Notes: a model not told the origin generated them from the letters alone. DNA of 64,000 nt from Planctomonas psychrotolerans (GCF_008642235.1 NZ_SJEV01000001.1:2126400-2190399); one strand, 5' to 3'. Positions 43,284-52,207 are shown, counted from the stretch's first letter. Numbers and translations: made by a program.

Positions 43284-43378
43284 GGGGGAGGAGGCGGAAC
43301 GGGCGGGACGGGCGGGACGGGCGGGACGGGCGGGACGGGGGCGGCGGCGGGCGGGGCGGGCGAAGGGGGCGGCGCGCG
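43284..43378. repeat. G-rich tract with 9-bp repeats before metG
   Basis: Four perfect copies of GGGCGGGAC (43301-43336) embedded in a longer stretch of G-triplets and more. The plus strand can form G-quadruplexes. The tract ends just upstream of the metG -10 box. Confidence 0.9.
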
Positions 43379-43384
43379 GCCATT

Positions 43385-43390
43385 TAGGAT
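43385..43390 (+). promoter_or_regulatory. -10 box for metG, leaderless
   Basis: TAGGAT followed by 7 nt and the ATG at 43398. The -35 region lies in the G-rich tract and shows no consensus. Confidence 0.5.
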
Positions 43391-43397
43391 GTAAGCC

Positions 43398-44960
43398 ATG
43401 TCTACGGGCGAGTCTTTCTACATCACCACGCCGATCTTCTATGTCAACGACGTCCCGCACATCGGGCACGCGTACACGGAGGTCGCCGCGGATGTGCTCG
43501 CGCGCTGGCACCGCGCCCGCGGCGACGACACCTGGTTCCTCACCGGCACCGACGAGCACGGGCAGAAGATCCTGCGCACGGCCACGGCGAACGACACCAC
43601 CCCGCAGGCCTGGGCCGACAAGCTGGTGAGCGAGAGCTGGCTGCCGCTGCTCAACGCCATCAACATCTCCAACGACGACTTCATCCGCACCACGGACGAG
43701 CGGCACGAGACGAGCGTGCGCATCTTCCTGCAGCGCCTCTTCGATGCCGGCCACATCTACACCGGCGAGTACAAGGGGTACTACTGCGTGGGCTGCGAGG
43801 AGTACAAGCAGCTCAGCGACCTCGTCGACGGCACCGGGCCCTACGAGGGTCAGCTCGTCTGCGCCATCCACTCCAAGCCGGTCGAACTGCTCGAGGAGAA
43901 GAATTACTTCTTCCGGATGAGCGACTTCGCCGACCGACTGCTGGCCCTGTACGAGGAGCAGCCCGACTTCATCCAGCCGGAGAGCGCCCGCAACGAGGTC
44001 ATCTCCTTCGTGAAGCGCGGCCTCGACGACCTCTCGATCTCCCGGTCGAGCTTCGACTGGGGCGTCAAGATCCCGTGGGACGACAGCCACATCGTCTACG
44101 TGTGGTTCGAGGCGCTGATGAACTACGCCACCGCCGTGGGCTACGGCGTCGACGACGAGCTGTTCGCGCGCCGCTGGCCCGCGACCCACATCGTCGGCAA
44201 GGACATCCTGCGGTTCCACGCCGTGATCTGGCCCGCGATGCTGCTCGCCCTCGACGAGAAGCCGCCGGCCCGCGTGTTCGGCCACGGCTGGCTGCTCGTC
44301 GGTGGCGAGAAGATGTCGAAGTCGAAGCTCACCGGCATCGCGCCGCAGGCCATCACCGACACGTTCGGCGTGGATGCGTTCCGCTACTACTTTCTGCGCG
44401 CCATCGCCTTCGGGCAGGACGGCTCCTTCAGCTGGGAGGACCTGTCCGCCCGCTACCAGGCCGAACTCGCCAACGGCTTCGGCAACCTCGCCTCCCGCGT
44501 CATCGCCATGGTGAGCCGCTACCGCGACGGCGCGATCCCCGCCGCAGGCGAGCTCACCGCGGCGGACGAGCGGGTGCGCACGGTGGCCCGCGAGGTCACC
44601 GCGACCGCCGACGCCGCCATCGACCGCCTCGCCATCCACGAGTCCATCGCCGCTATCTGGCAGCTCGTCGACGAGCTCAACGGCTACATCACGAGCCAGG
44701 AGCCGTGGGCGCTCGCGAAGGATCCGGCGAACAGCGGGCGCCTCGACACCGTGCTCGCCACCGCGGTGCACGGGCTCGGCACCCTCGCCGTGCTGCTCGC
44801 CCCCGTCATCCCGGATGCCGCAGGCACCCTGTGGGCGGCGCTCGGTGGTTCCGGCGCGGTGTCCGAGCAGCGCATCGGCTCCGCCGACGAGTGGAGCGGA
44901 TCCGGCGCGGTCACCCCGCTCGAACGCCCGCTCTTCCCGCGTATCGAGGTGACGGCATGA
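43398..44960 (+). CDS. metG: Methionyl-tRNA synthetase
   Basis: A 520-residue class I aminoacyl-tRNA synthetase, the short single-chain actinobacterial form. Seen: FYITTPIFYVNDVPHIGHAY with the HIGH motif, TGTDEHGQKI, a zinc-knuckle-poor connective domain with YCVGCEEYKQ, DWGVKIPWDDSHIVYVW, and GEKMSKSKLTG with the KMSKS loop, followed by the anticodon-binding helical domain. It charges tRNA-Met. Its stop overlaps the tatD start (ATGA), starting a run metG-tatD-rsmA that is conserved across actinobacteria. Confidence 0.97.
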   Translation: MSTGESFYITTPIFYVNDVPHIGHAYTEVAADVLARWHRARGDDTWFLTGTDEHGQKILRTATANDTTPQAWADKLVSESWLPLLNAINISNDDFIRTTDERHETSVRIFLQRLFDAGHIYTGEYKGYYCVGCEEYKQLSDLVDGTGPYEGQLVCAIHSKPVELLEEKNYFFRMSDFADRLLALYEEQPDFIQPESARNEVISFVKRGLDDLSISRSSFDWGVKIPWDDSHIVYVWFEALMNYATAVGYGVDDELFARRWPATHIVGKDILRFHAVIWPAMLLALDEKPPARVFGHGWLLVGGEKMSKSKLTGIAPQAITDTFGVDAFRYYFLRAIAFGQDGSFSWEDLSARYQAELANGFGNLASRVIAMVSRYRDGAIPAAGELTAADERVRTVAREVTATADAAIDRLAIHESIAAIWQLVDELNGYITSQEPWALAKDPANSGRLDTVLATAVHGLGTLAVLLAPVIPDAAGTLWAALGGSGAVSEQRIGSADEWSGSGAVTPLERPLFPRIEVTA

Positions 44961-45931
44961 ACGACTCCGGCAAGCACCTGACCCACGGGCTGAGCGACGA
45001 TCCGAGCGCGTACATCCGCACGCGCGACACCAGCTCCGAGCACGGACAGACCCGCGACCTCAGTTACCCGCCGCTTCCGCCCGCGCTCGTGGTTCCGGTG
45101 TACGACAACCACGCGCACCTCGAAATCGCCGACGGCGACAATCCGCTGCACTACCGCGAGCACCTCGACCGCGCGTCGGCCGTGGGCGTGCGCGGCGTGG
45201 TGCAGGTGGGCGGCGACCTCGAGACGTCGCGCTGGTCGGCGGAGGTGGCGGCGCACGAGCCCCGCATCCTCGCCGCCGTCGCCATCCACCCCAACGAGGC
45301 TCCCCGCTACGAGGAGGCCGGAACGCTCGACGATGCGCTCGCCGAGATCGCCGAGCTGGCCGGCCGCCCGCGCGTGCGGGCCGTCGGCGAGACCGGCCTC
45401 GACTTCTTCCGCACGCCCGACTCGGGGCGCGCTCCGCAGTACCGGTCGTTCGAGGCGCACATCGAGATCGCCAAGCAGAACGACATCGCGCTGCAGATCC
45501 ACGACCGCGATGCGCACGACGCCGTCATCCGCACGCTCAAGCGCGTGGGTGCTCCGGAGCGGGTCATCTTCCACTGTTTCTCGGGCGACGCCGACATGGC
45601 GCGGGTCTGCGCGGAGAACGGCTGGTTCATGTCGTTCGCGGGCAACGTGACGTTCAAGAACGCGTCCGCGCTGCGGGAGGCGCTCGAGGTCGCCCCGCGC
45701 GCGCTGCTGCTCGTGGAGACCGACACGCCGTTCCTCACGCCCACCCCGCTCCGCGGCCGCCCGAACAGCCCGTACCTCCTGCCCTACACGCTGCGGGCGA
45801 TGGCGGACACGCTCGGCACCGACGTCTCGATGCTCGCCGCGCAGATCTCCTCGAACACCGAGAACATCTACGGCCGCTGGGACGACGAACCGGTCACGTC
45901 GCCCACACCGAACCCGGCCGAGTTCGAGTGA
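44957..45931 (+). CDS. tatD: TatD family metal-dependent hydrolase
   Basis: A 324-residue TIM-barrel hydrolase with DNHAHLEIADG (first metal His pair), AVGETGLDFF, LQIHDRDAHDAV, IFHCFSGDADMA and VETDTPFLTP, all metal ligands of the family. The N-terminal 50 residues before the DNHAHL strand are an extension, typical for actinobacterial members. Family proteins are 3'-5' DNases or RNases with two metal ions. It overlaps metG at its start and rsmA at its end (GTGA). Confidence 0.92.
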   Translation: MNDSGKHLTHGLSDDPSAYIRTRDTSSEHGQTRDLSYPPLPPALVVPVYDNHAHLEIADGDNPLHYREHLDRASAVGVRGVVQVGGDLETSRWSAEVAAHEPRILAAVAIHPNEAPRYEEAGTLDDALAEIAELAGRPRVRAVGETGLDFFRTPDSGRAPQYRSFEAHIEIAKQNDIALQIHDRDAHDAVIRTLKRVGAPERVIFHCFSGDADMARVCAENGWFMSFAGNVTFKNASALREALEVAPRALLLVETDTPFLTPTPLRGRPNSPYLLPYTLRAMADTLGTDVSMLAAQISSNTENIYGRWDDEPVTSPTPNPAEFE

Positions 45932-46803
45932 CCGACGCCGGCAAACTGCTCGGCCCGGCGGAGATCCGCGACCTCGCCGAACTGCTCGGCGTCACCCCCA
46001 CGAAGAAGCTCGGCCAGAACTTCGTCATCGACGCCAACACCGTGCGCCGGATCGTCAAGACCTCGGGGGTCTCCGCCGGCCAGGTTGTGGTCGAGGTCGG
46101 CCCGGGCCTCGGCTCGCTCACCCTCGGGCTGCTCGAGACCGGCGCGTCGGTCGTGGCGGTCGAGCTGGATGGTCGGCTCGCCCGGCAGCTGCCCGTCACG
46201 GTGGAGCTGTTCTCGCCCGATGCCCCGCTGACGGTGCTGCACGAGGATGCGCTGAAGATCGCCGCGCTGCCGCAGGACCCGACCGCGATCGTCGCGAACC
46301 TGCCCTACAACGTGTCCGTGCCGGTGCTGCTGCACTTTCTCGAGCACTTCCCGAGCATCCGCTCCGGCGTGGTGATGGTGCAGTCGGAGGTGGGCCTTCG
46401 ACTCGCGGCGCCGCCCGGCTCCAAGGTGTACGGCGCGCCCAGCGTGAAAGCCGCCTGGTACGGCAGCTGGCGCACCTCCGGCTCGGTGAGCCGACAGGTC
46501 TTCTGGCCCGTGCCGAACGTGGACTCGATCCTCGTCTCCTTCACGCGGGACGCCGCGGATCGGGCCAGCGAGAGCCTGCGGGTGCGCACCTTCGCCATCG
46601 TGGACGCCGCCTTTCAGCAGCGCCGCAAGATGCTCCGCCAGTCGGTGAGTTCGGTGTTCGGTTCGAGCGAGACCGCGAGCGAGGTGCTCAGTGCCGCGGG
46701 CGTCGACCCGACGGCCCGGGGCGAACAGCTGTCGGTGAACGACTTCCTCGCCATCGCCAGGGTGGCGGAGTCCCGGGCGGACGCGCTGCCCCCGACTTCG
46801 TGA
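45928..46803 (+). CDS. rsmA: 16S rRNA dimethyladenosine transferase
   Basis: A 291-residue KsgA/RsmA enzyme. Seen: KKLGQNFVIDANTVRRIV, VVEVGPGLGSLTLGLLE (SAM motif I), VAVELDGRLA, and IVANLPYNVSVPVLLHFL (NLPY motif of N6-adenine methyltransferases). It dimethylates A1518 and A1519 of 16S rRNA. The GTG start overlaps the tatD stop; the histidine phosphatase gene starts 12 nt downstream. Confidence 0.96.
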   Translation: MTDAGKLLGPAEIRDLAELLGVTPTKKLGQNFVIDANTVRRIVKTSGVSAGQVVVEVGPGLGSLTLGLLETGASVVAVELDGRLARQLPVTVELFSPDAPLTVLHEDALKIAALPQDPTAIVANLPYNVSVPVLLHFLEHFPSIRSGVVMVQSEVGLRLAAPPGSKVYGAPSVKAAWYGSWRTSGSVSRQVFWPVPNVDSILVSFTRDAADRASESLRVRTFAIVDAAFQQRRKMLRQSVSSVFGSSETASEVLSAAGVDPTARGEQLSVNDFLAIARVAESRADALPPTS

Positions 46804-46815
46804 CAGGCTGATGCC

Positions 46816-47526
46816 GTGACCCCCGACTCTTCATCCGGCTCCGGTTCTCCCTCTGCCTCCGATCCCGACGCCCGTCCCGTGCCCAATGCCCCCACCGTGC
46901 TCGAGCGCGAGGGCAACTCCTCGCGCATCTTCCTGCTGCGGCACGGCGAGACCGAGTGGAGCCGATCCGGTCAGCACACCAGCGTGACCGATCTCCCGCT
47001 CACCGAGCGCGGTGAGCAGCAGGCCCGAGCGGTGGCGCGCGTGCTCGGCGACCACTCCTTCGGCCTCGTCCTCAGCAGCCCGCGACGGCGGGCGATGGAC
47101 ACCGCCCGCCTCGCCGGCTTCGGTGATCGTGTCGCCGCGGAGGAGAATCTCGTGGAGTGGGACTACGGCGCCTACGAGGGCCTCACGACCCGGGAGATCG
47201 TCGCCCGGGTCGGCAAGCCGTGGGTGCTCTGGCGCGATGGCGCGGAGCCGGGGGAGACCCCGGGGGAAACGAGCGAGCAGGTGCACCGCCGCATGCGTGC
47301 CGTGCTCGATCGCTGTGAACCCGTGCTCGACGGTGGGCAGGACGTGCTGCTCGTCGCTCACGGACACTCGCTGCGTGCACTCGCCGCGGTATGGCTCGGG
47401 CTCCCGGCCGCGCACGGCGGGATCTTCTCCCTCGCCACCGGCACCGTGAGCGAGCTCGGATTCGAGCACGGGCGACCGGCGATCGTGCGGTGGAACTGCC
47501 CGGCGGGAGACGATACCGGGCGCTAG
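46816..47526 (+). CDS. Histidine phosphatase family protein
   Basis: A 236-residue phosphoglycerate-mutase-like phosphatase. The phosphohistidine motif is LLRHGETEWS; conserved Arg follows in SSPRRRAMDTA; the acid is in EWDYGAYEGLT; the second His is in LLVAHGHSLRAL. The first 35 residues are a Ser/Pro/Asp-rich low-complexity tail. It is a broad cofactor-independent phosphatase of unknown substrate, cytosolic. The GTG start lies 12 nt after rsmA and the gene ends before the leaderless ispE. Confidence 0.88.
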   Translation: MTPDSSSGSGSPSASDPDARPVPNAPTVLEREGNSSRIFLLRHGETEWSRSGQHTSVTDLPLTERGEQQARAVARVLGDHSFGLVLSSPRRRAMDTARLAGFGDRVAAEENLVEWDYGAYEGLTTREIVARVGKPWVLWRDGAEPGETPGETSEQVHRRMRAVLDRCEPVLDGGQDVLLVAHGHSLRALAAVWLGLPAAHGGIFSLATGTVSELGFEHGRPAIVRWNCPAGDDTGR

Positions 47527-47564
47527 ACGTTGCCCCGGCGCCCAGGCGCTTCCCGGCGCTGGGC

Positions 47565-47570
47565 TAGGTT
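47565..47570 (+). promoter_or_regulatory. -10 box for ispE, leaderless
   Basis: TAGGTT followed by 6 nt and the ATG at 47577. No ribosome binding site is present before the ATG. Confidence 0.5.
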
Positions 47571-47576
47571 GGTTCC

Positions 47577-48518
47577 ATGGTCTCCGCGGCAGGCGAAACA
47601 CGAGCGGTTCACGCCCGCGCGCCGGGCAAGATCAACGTCTTCCTCAAGGTCGGTGCGCTCGTCGACGACGGCTACCACGATCTCGCCACGGCCTATCAGG
47701 CGGTGTCCCTGTACGAGGACGTGCGCGCGTGGCACGCGGACGACTTCTCGGTCACCTTCGGCGGCCCCATCGACACCTCGGCCCTCACCGTCGACGGGTC
47801 GAACCTCGCCATCAAAGCGGCGCGGATGCTGGCACGCCGCACCGGCTATCGCCGCGGCGTGCGGTTGCACATCGACAAGCACGTGCCGATCGCGGGCGGC
47901 ATGGGCGGCGGTTCCGCGGACGCCGCGGCGACCCTCATCGCCTGCGACGAGCTGTGGGGCACCGACCTGCCCCGCGAGGACCTCCTCGCCCTCGCGGCCC
48001 GACTCGGATCCGACGTTCCGTTCGCCATGGTGGGCGGCACCGCCATCGGCAGTGGCCGTGGCGATCGGCTCAGCCCGGCGCTCGCGAAGGGCACCTTCCA
48101 GTGGGTCCTCGCCATCGCCGAGTTCGGGATGTCCACGCCCACGGTGTACAGCGAACTCGACCGCCACCGGGAACGGCACGCGCAGGACATCTTCTTCGCG
48201 AAGACCCAGCCGTCGGTCGAGACGAACGTGCTGCAGGCGCTCCGGGCCGGGGATCCGCACATGCTCGCCGAGGCGCTGCACAACGACCTGCAGGCGCCCG
48301 CCCTGCACATCGCCCCGGGCCTCGGCGCGGTGCTCGAGCTCGGCGAGGAGAACGGGGCGCTCGCCGGCATCATCTCCGGTTCAGGGCCCACGGTCGCGTT
48401 CCTCGCGCCCGACCTCGACGGTGCCCTCGAGTTGCAGATCGCGCTGAGTGCGGCGCGGCTGAACGTGGTACGGGCGACGGGTCCGGTGCACGGCGCCCGG
48501 CTCGTGAACGAGCACTAG
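47577..48518 (+). CDS. ispE: 4-diphosphocytidyl-2-C-methyl-D-erythritol kinase
   Basis: A 313-residue GHMP kinase of the MEP isoprenoid pathway. Seen: [16 protein letters not shown] (N-terminal Lys motif), the glycine-rich ATP loop [34 protein letters not shown], and the C-terminal [13 protein letters not shown]. It phosphorylates CDP-methylerythritol. Placement after rsmA is the usual actinobacterial order. Convergent with the histidine kinase gene; the 62-bp gap holds short GC-rich inverted repeats but no convincing terminator. Confidence 0.96.
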   Translation: MVSAAGETRAVHARAPGKINVFLKVGALVDDGYHDLATAYQAVSLYEDVRAWHADDFSVTFGGPIDTSALTVDGSNLAIKAARMLARRTGYRRGVRLHIDKHVPIAGGMGGGSADAAATLIACDELWGTDLPREDLLALAARLGSDVPFAMVGGTAIGSGRGDRLSPALAKGTFQWVLAIAEFGMSTPTVYSELDRHRERHAQDIFFAKTQPSVETNVLQALRAGDPHMLAEALHNDLQAPALHIAPGLGAVLELGEENGALAGIISGSGPTVAFLAPDLDGALELQIALSAARLNVVRATGPVHGARLVNEH

Positions 48519-48580
48519 CGCCGCGCGGCGGACCGATCGCGCGGCGTGCTCGCCGAGCCGCGCCGGACCTCGCTGCGCCG

Positions 48581-50323
48581 CTACACCAGCGCCGGCTCGT
48601 TCACGAGCGGGACCGACAGGCTGAACGCCGTGCCGACGCCCTCCTCGCTCGCCACGTCCATGTCGCCGCCGTGCGCCTTGACGATCGCCTTGGTGATGGC
48701 GAGACCGAGACCCACGCCCGGAACGGCGTTCCGGGTGGCGGTCGACGCGCGGAAGAACTTGCCGAACACCTTGTCCAGCTCGTCCTGCGCGATGCCGATC
48801 CCCGTGTCGCTCACCCGCACCACCGCATCCCGTTCGGCGCCCGCGAGCGCCACGGTGACCGTGCCGCCCCGGGGTGTGAACTTGATGGCGTTCGAGATGA
48901 GGTTGTCGCAGGCCTGGCCGAGCCGCACCGCATCGACCTCGGCGAAGAAACCGGCCGGGACGTCGGCGCGCAGGGTGATCCCCGTGGCGGCGGCCTGCGG
49001 TCGCGCGGATTCGAGGGACGCGGAGAGGATCGGCGAAAGGTCCTGCCGCTGCAGGTCGAGGGTGAACGTTCCCGATTCGACCTGCGCGGTGAACAGCAGG
49101 TCACCCACGAGGCGCAGCAGCCGATGCGCGTTGCGTTCGGCGACGGCGAGATACTGGAGCTGATCAGCAGACAGTTCCGTCTCATCCTCATCGCGGATGA
49201 GTTCGAGGTAGCCGAGGATCGAACTGAGCGGCGTGCGCAGCTCGTGCGAGATGAGACCGACGAACTCGTCCTTCAACCGGGCGACCTCACGGGCTTTCGT
49301 CATGTCGAACGCGACGAAGAGGTAGCCGATGATCTCGCCGTTCTCGCCCGTGCGGGGCGTCACGCTGAGTTCGACGGGGATCCTCTCGCCGTCGTGGCGC
49401 ACGTAGGTCCATTCGCGCACGTCGGCGCTGCCGAGTCGCGCGGGCTCCACGAGGGCGGAGAAGCCGGGATTCAGCACGGTCGCGCCGGCGGGATACTCCA
49501 GCTCGCGGGATCGGTCCTCCAGTTCCTCGGCGAGGTGGAACTCGTCCACGTAACGGATGTCCTGCACCGCTTCGGCGGGCAGATCCAGCAGGCGCGCGGC
49601 TCCCGGATTCCACGCGTCGATCCGGCCCGTGACGTCGGTGCCGATGACCGACTGCTCGGTGACGGCACCCCATAGACCGCGGTAGAGGAGTTCGGCCTGG
49701 CGGAGCTTCGCCTCGCTCTCGGCGAGGCGTTCGGTGTGCTCCAGATTCTTGTTCAGGGCCTCGACGCGCTGGTCGGAGAGCGCACGGGCCGAGTAGAGCC
49801 GCAACCGGGCGTGGCGGGACAGCTCATTGATCACTGCGGCGGCGATGGCGAACGCGACGGAGGCGTATGCGGCCCGGAGCAATGAGGGCGGACCCCCGGC
49901 GGTGTTGCCGAGCAGGAACGGGAGGAGCAGCGCTACGGCCGTGCCCAGGAAGGCGAACAGGATGTATCGCCGGCCCTCCTCCACGGCGAACCACACGACC
50001 GGCAGCACGACGAGCGAGGCGAAGATCGAGCTGCTGTCGCCGGTGCCGTAGCGGAGCGCGCCGATCGCGAGGAAGTCGATCGTCGGCACGATCAGGGCGA
50101 GATGTTGCAGCGACGGTCGCACCGTCAGGAATGCGGCGAACGCGGTGGCGAGAACGATTCCGACGCTGGCGCTGGCCAGCGAGACCGGGTCGGACACCGA
50201 CAGTTGCGGGATGGCGAGGCTCATGACGACCGCGATCGCGAACATGATGGTCGTCGGGCTCTGCTTCAGGAGCGGTGAGGGCGCGTCGACCCCGAGCTTG
50301 TTCACCAGCGTGGCGACGTTCAT
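48581..50323 (-). CDS. Membrane sensor histidine kinase with PAS domain
   Basis: A 580-residue kinase. N-terminal 170 residues hold about five membrane segments (for example TIMFAIAVVMSLAIPQL and VGIVLATAFAAFLTV), a MASE-like sensor; a short coiled coil (about 180-215) leads into a PAS domain (IGTDVTGRIDAWNPGAARLL to EIIGYLFVAFDMT). The HisKA box is LISHELRTPLSSI with His360; N, G1 and G2 boxes are CDNLISNAIKFTP, VSDTGIGI and GVGLGLAI. Its ATG overlaps the stop of the preceding response regulator gene (ATGA). It is the last of four coupled genes, so it likely phosphorylates the REC proteins encoded upstream. Confidence 0.93.
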   Translation of the reverse strand: MNVATLVNKLGVDAPSPLLKQSPTTIMFAIAVVMSLAIPQLSVSDPVSLASASVGIVLATAFAAFLTVRPSLQHLALIVPTIDFLAIGALRYGTGDSSSIFASLVVLPVVWFAVEEGRRYILFAFLGTAVALLLPFLLGNTAGGPPSLLRAAYASVAFAIAAAVINELSRHARLRLYSARALSDQRVEALNKNLEHTERLAESEAKLRQAELLYRGLWGAVTEQSVIGTDVTGRIDAWNPGAARLLDLPAEAVQDIRYVDEFHLAEELEDRSRELEYPAGATVLNPGFSALVEPARLGSADVREWTYVRHDGERIPVELSVTPRTGENGEIIGYLFVAFDMTKAREVARLKDEFVGLISHELRTPLSSILGYLELIRDEDETELSADQLQYLAVAERNAHRLLRLVGDLLFTAQVESGTFTLDLQRQDLSPILSASLESARPQAAATGITLRADVPAGFFAEVDAVRLGQACDNLISNAIKFTPRGGTVTVALAGAERDAVVRVSDTGIGIAQDELDKVFGKFFRASTATRNAVPGVGLGLAITKAIVKAHGGDMDVASEEGVGTAFSLSVPLVNEPALV

Positions 50324-50736
50324 CGTGCTACTCCTGACTGTGCTGGTTCGGCCGGGCCCGCGAGGCGGGACAGCCGGTCGATGAGTTCCCGCGGGCTGAA
50401 GGGCTTCAGCATGTATTCGTCGGCGCCGGCATCCAGTCCGGCCTGGCGGGATGCGTCGTCGACCGCCGCGGACAGGAGGAGCACGCGCGTGCCGACGAGA
50501 TCCGGGTCCGCGCGCAGGGCGCGGCAGACCTCGAGGCCGGTCATCCCGGGCATGGAGACGTCGAGCACGACGACGTCGGGGCGGAGCTCGCGGATCGCGT
50601 GCCAGGCGCTCTCCCCGTCGCTGCGCTTGTCGATGAGGGTGAGCCCCGACCGACGGACGGCGATGGCAACGAGCGTGGAGATGTCCGCGTCGTCATCCGC
50701 GACGAGGACGCGAGGGATGTCGAGTTCGTCGGTCAC
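50320..50736 (-). CDS. Single-domain response regulator 1
   Basis: A 138-residue stand-alone receiver domain. Acidic pocket ADDDAD near residue 15, phospho-acceptor Asp59 in VVVLDVSMPGMTG, Ser in LLLSAA and Lys in YMLKPFSP. There is no output domain, so it would act by protein contact or as a phosphate relay. The GTG start shares GTGA with the gene before it and the stop shares ATGA with the kinase. Confidence 0.9.
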   Translation of the reverse strand: MTDELDIPRVLVADDDADISTLVAIAVRRSGLTLIDKRSDGESAWHAIRELRPDVVVLDVSMPGMTGLEVCRALRADPDLVGTRVLLLSAAVDDASRQAGLDAGADEYMLKPFSPRELIDRLSRLAGPAEPAQSGVAR

Positions 50737-51158
50737 GGTGCCACCCACCCCGGTACACAGGTGCTCAGTACACGGTGGATGCTGGCCCGGGACACGGGCT
50801 TCGGCAGCACGGCGTCGGCCGCCGGGTAATCCTCCGCGTCGAGCACGGAGGTGATGGCGATGGAGCAGGTGGGGCGTTCGCTCTGGATCCGCGCGGTCAG
50901 CGCCCACCCGTCCATGCCGGGAAGGACCAGGTCGACCACGGCGAGATCGGGCGTGGCCACGTCGAGGGCGGAGATCGCTGACTCGGCCGAGTCGGCCACC
51001 ACCACGTCGCAGCCCGCCAGTTCGAAGTAGCGGGAGAGCAGATGGCGCTGATCGTCGCTGTCGTCGACGATGAGCACCTTCACGCGGGTGGTCGGGGATG
51101 GTGGCGATTCGAGTGCGGGCATGGTGTCTTCCGATGGTGGAGTGTCGAGGAGAGTCAT
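50733..51158 (-). CDS. Single-domain response regulator 2
   Basis: A 141-residue receiver protein with a 24-residue Pro/Ser/Thr-rich N-terminal extension. The acidic pocket is IVDDSDD (about 30-36), the phospho-acceptor Asp76 is in LAVVDLVLPGMDG, followed by ITSVLDAEDYPAADAVLPKPV with the conserved Lys. The alpha4 region is shortened between IAITS and AVLPKP, so it is a slightly atypical receiver. The ATG follows GAGGAG and starts 5 nt after the REC-PIG-L stop. Confidence 0.87.
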   Translation of the reverse strand: MTLLDTPPSEDTMPALESPPSPTTRVKVLIVDDSDDQRHLLSRYFELAGCDVVVADSAESAISALDVATPDLAVVDLVLPGMDGWALTARIQSERPTCSIAITSVLDAEDYPAADAVLPKPVSRASIHRVLSTCVPGWVAP

Positions 51159-51163
51159 GGCGC

Positions 51164-52174
51164 TCAACCGACCTGTGACGATTCGCGGAGGATCTCGAGG
51201 GGTTCGCAGCTCGTCCCGTGTCCGAAGCGCGACCAGTAACGAGCGGTGGCCAGAGCGAAGTCGGGGGCGAGATGCGACGGGCGGACGCCCTGCGCGGCGA
51301 AGCAGGCGAGCATCGCGAGCTTCGCGTCGGTGTGCCCGTCGATGCTCACGAAACGGTTGGGTCGGAAGTCCACGGTGGCGGAGGATCCCTGGTAGCACGC
51401 GACGGTGCGGGCGCTGTCGGCCGCGATCACCGCCGCCTCGTGCACGACCTTGGAGTCGGGGTGCCCGTCGTTCCTGCTCGGGGCGTAGACGATGGTCGGC
51501 TCGATGTCGGTGACCACGCGGCGGATGGCCGACACGGCGGCGTCGAGGGAGAGCGGGCCCGCGGGCGCCGCATCCTCGAGCACGAGCGTGGCGCCGATGG
51601 TGCCGGCCGCGGCCGAACCCTCGTCCCACGCCGTGCGGATGCCGCCGTCGCGGTCGCCGCGGGAGAGGGTGAGCACGGTCACGGTGTTCCCGGCCGCGCG
51701 GTGGGCCGCGAGGATGCCGCCCACGCCGCTCTCCACCTCGTCGGGTCGGGCGCCGATGGCGAGCACCACCTGGGGTTCGACCGTGTCGGCCAGCTCGGCG
51801 CGGAACGCGTCCGCGAGTCGGGCGACCGTGGCGGCGAGCCCCGCCGACGACACGGGCTTGGTGAGGAACTCGTTGGCGGAGTTTCGGAGCGCGGTGATGG
51901 CGTAGTCGACGGACACGTGCGCCGTCATGACGATGACGGGCGTGCCCGGCTGTTGCGCACGGATATCGGCGATGAGGTCGAGGCCCGACGCCCCCGGCAT
52001 CTCGATGTCGGTGATCACCACGTCGGGGCGGAGCACGTCGATGGCCTCGCTCACGCGGCGTGGATCGCTCACGGTGATCACCCGGGCGTCCAGGCGCTTC
52101 TCCAGGACCTTGCGCGTGTACAACGCGACGTCGAGGTCGTCCTCGATCACGACGACCCGATACTGCTCTGCCAT
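51164..52174 (-). CDS. REC-PIG-L fusion: response regulator with deacetylase-like domain
   Basis: A 336-residue two-domain protein. Residues 1-125 are a receiver: acidic pocket EDD (11-13), phospho-acceptor Asp56 in VVITDIEMPG, Thr84 and Lys106. Residues 134-330 have the PIG-L/LmbE fold: VVLAIGARPDEVESGVGG, NTVTVLTLSRGDRDG, YAPSRNDGHPDSKVVHEA and a late DGHTDAKLAMLACFAAQ. The canonical AHPDD is ARPDE (His to Arg143, second Asp to Glu146) and HPDH is HPDS (His to Ser241), so two or more zinc ligands are changed while Asp145 and His238 remain. Phosphorylation of the REC domain probably controls a sugar-deacetylase-like output or a ligand-binding pseudoenzyme. First gene of the operon. Confidence 0.88.
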   Translation of the reverse strand: MAEQYRVVVIEDDLDVALYTRKVLEKRLDARVITVSDPRRVSEAIDVLRPDVVITDIEMPGASGLDLIADIRAQQPGTPVIVMTAHVSVDYAITALRNSANEFLTKPVSSAGLAATVARLADAFRAELADTVEPQVVLAIGARPDEVESGVGGILAAHRAAGNTVTVLTLSRGDRDGGIRTAWDEGSAAAGTIGATLVLEDAAPAGPLSLDAAVSAIRRVVTDIEPTIVYAPSRNDGHPDSKVVHEAAVIAADSARTVACYQGSSATVDFRPNRFVSIDGHTDAKLAMLACFAAQGVRPSHLAPDFALATARYWSRFGHGTSCEPLEILRESSQVG

Positions 52175-52201
52175 CCATGCCCCCCGGCTGATTCTGTTCT
52201 C

Positions 52202-52207
52202 ACTGTA
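52202..52207 (-). promoter_or_regulatory. -10 box of the two-component operon
   Basis: TACAGT on the minus strand, 27 nt from the REC-PIG-L start, leaving a short leader with GGGGGG before the ATG. This is one of the few non-leaderless arrangements in the second half of the window. Confidence 0.4.

Noticed and set aside
41980-43378. Classical insertion sequence
   Set aside because: The inverted ends are IS-like in form, but the only protein has no transposase motif and no target-site duplication is visible outside the repeats.
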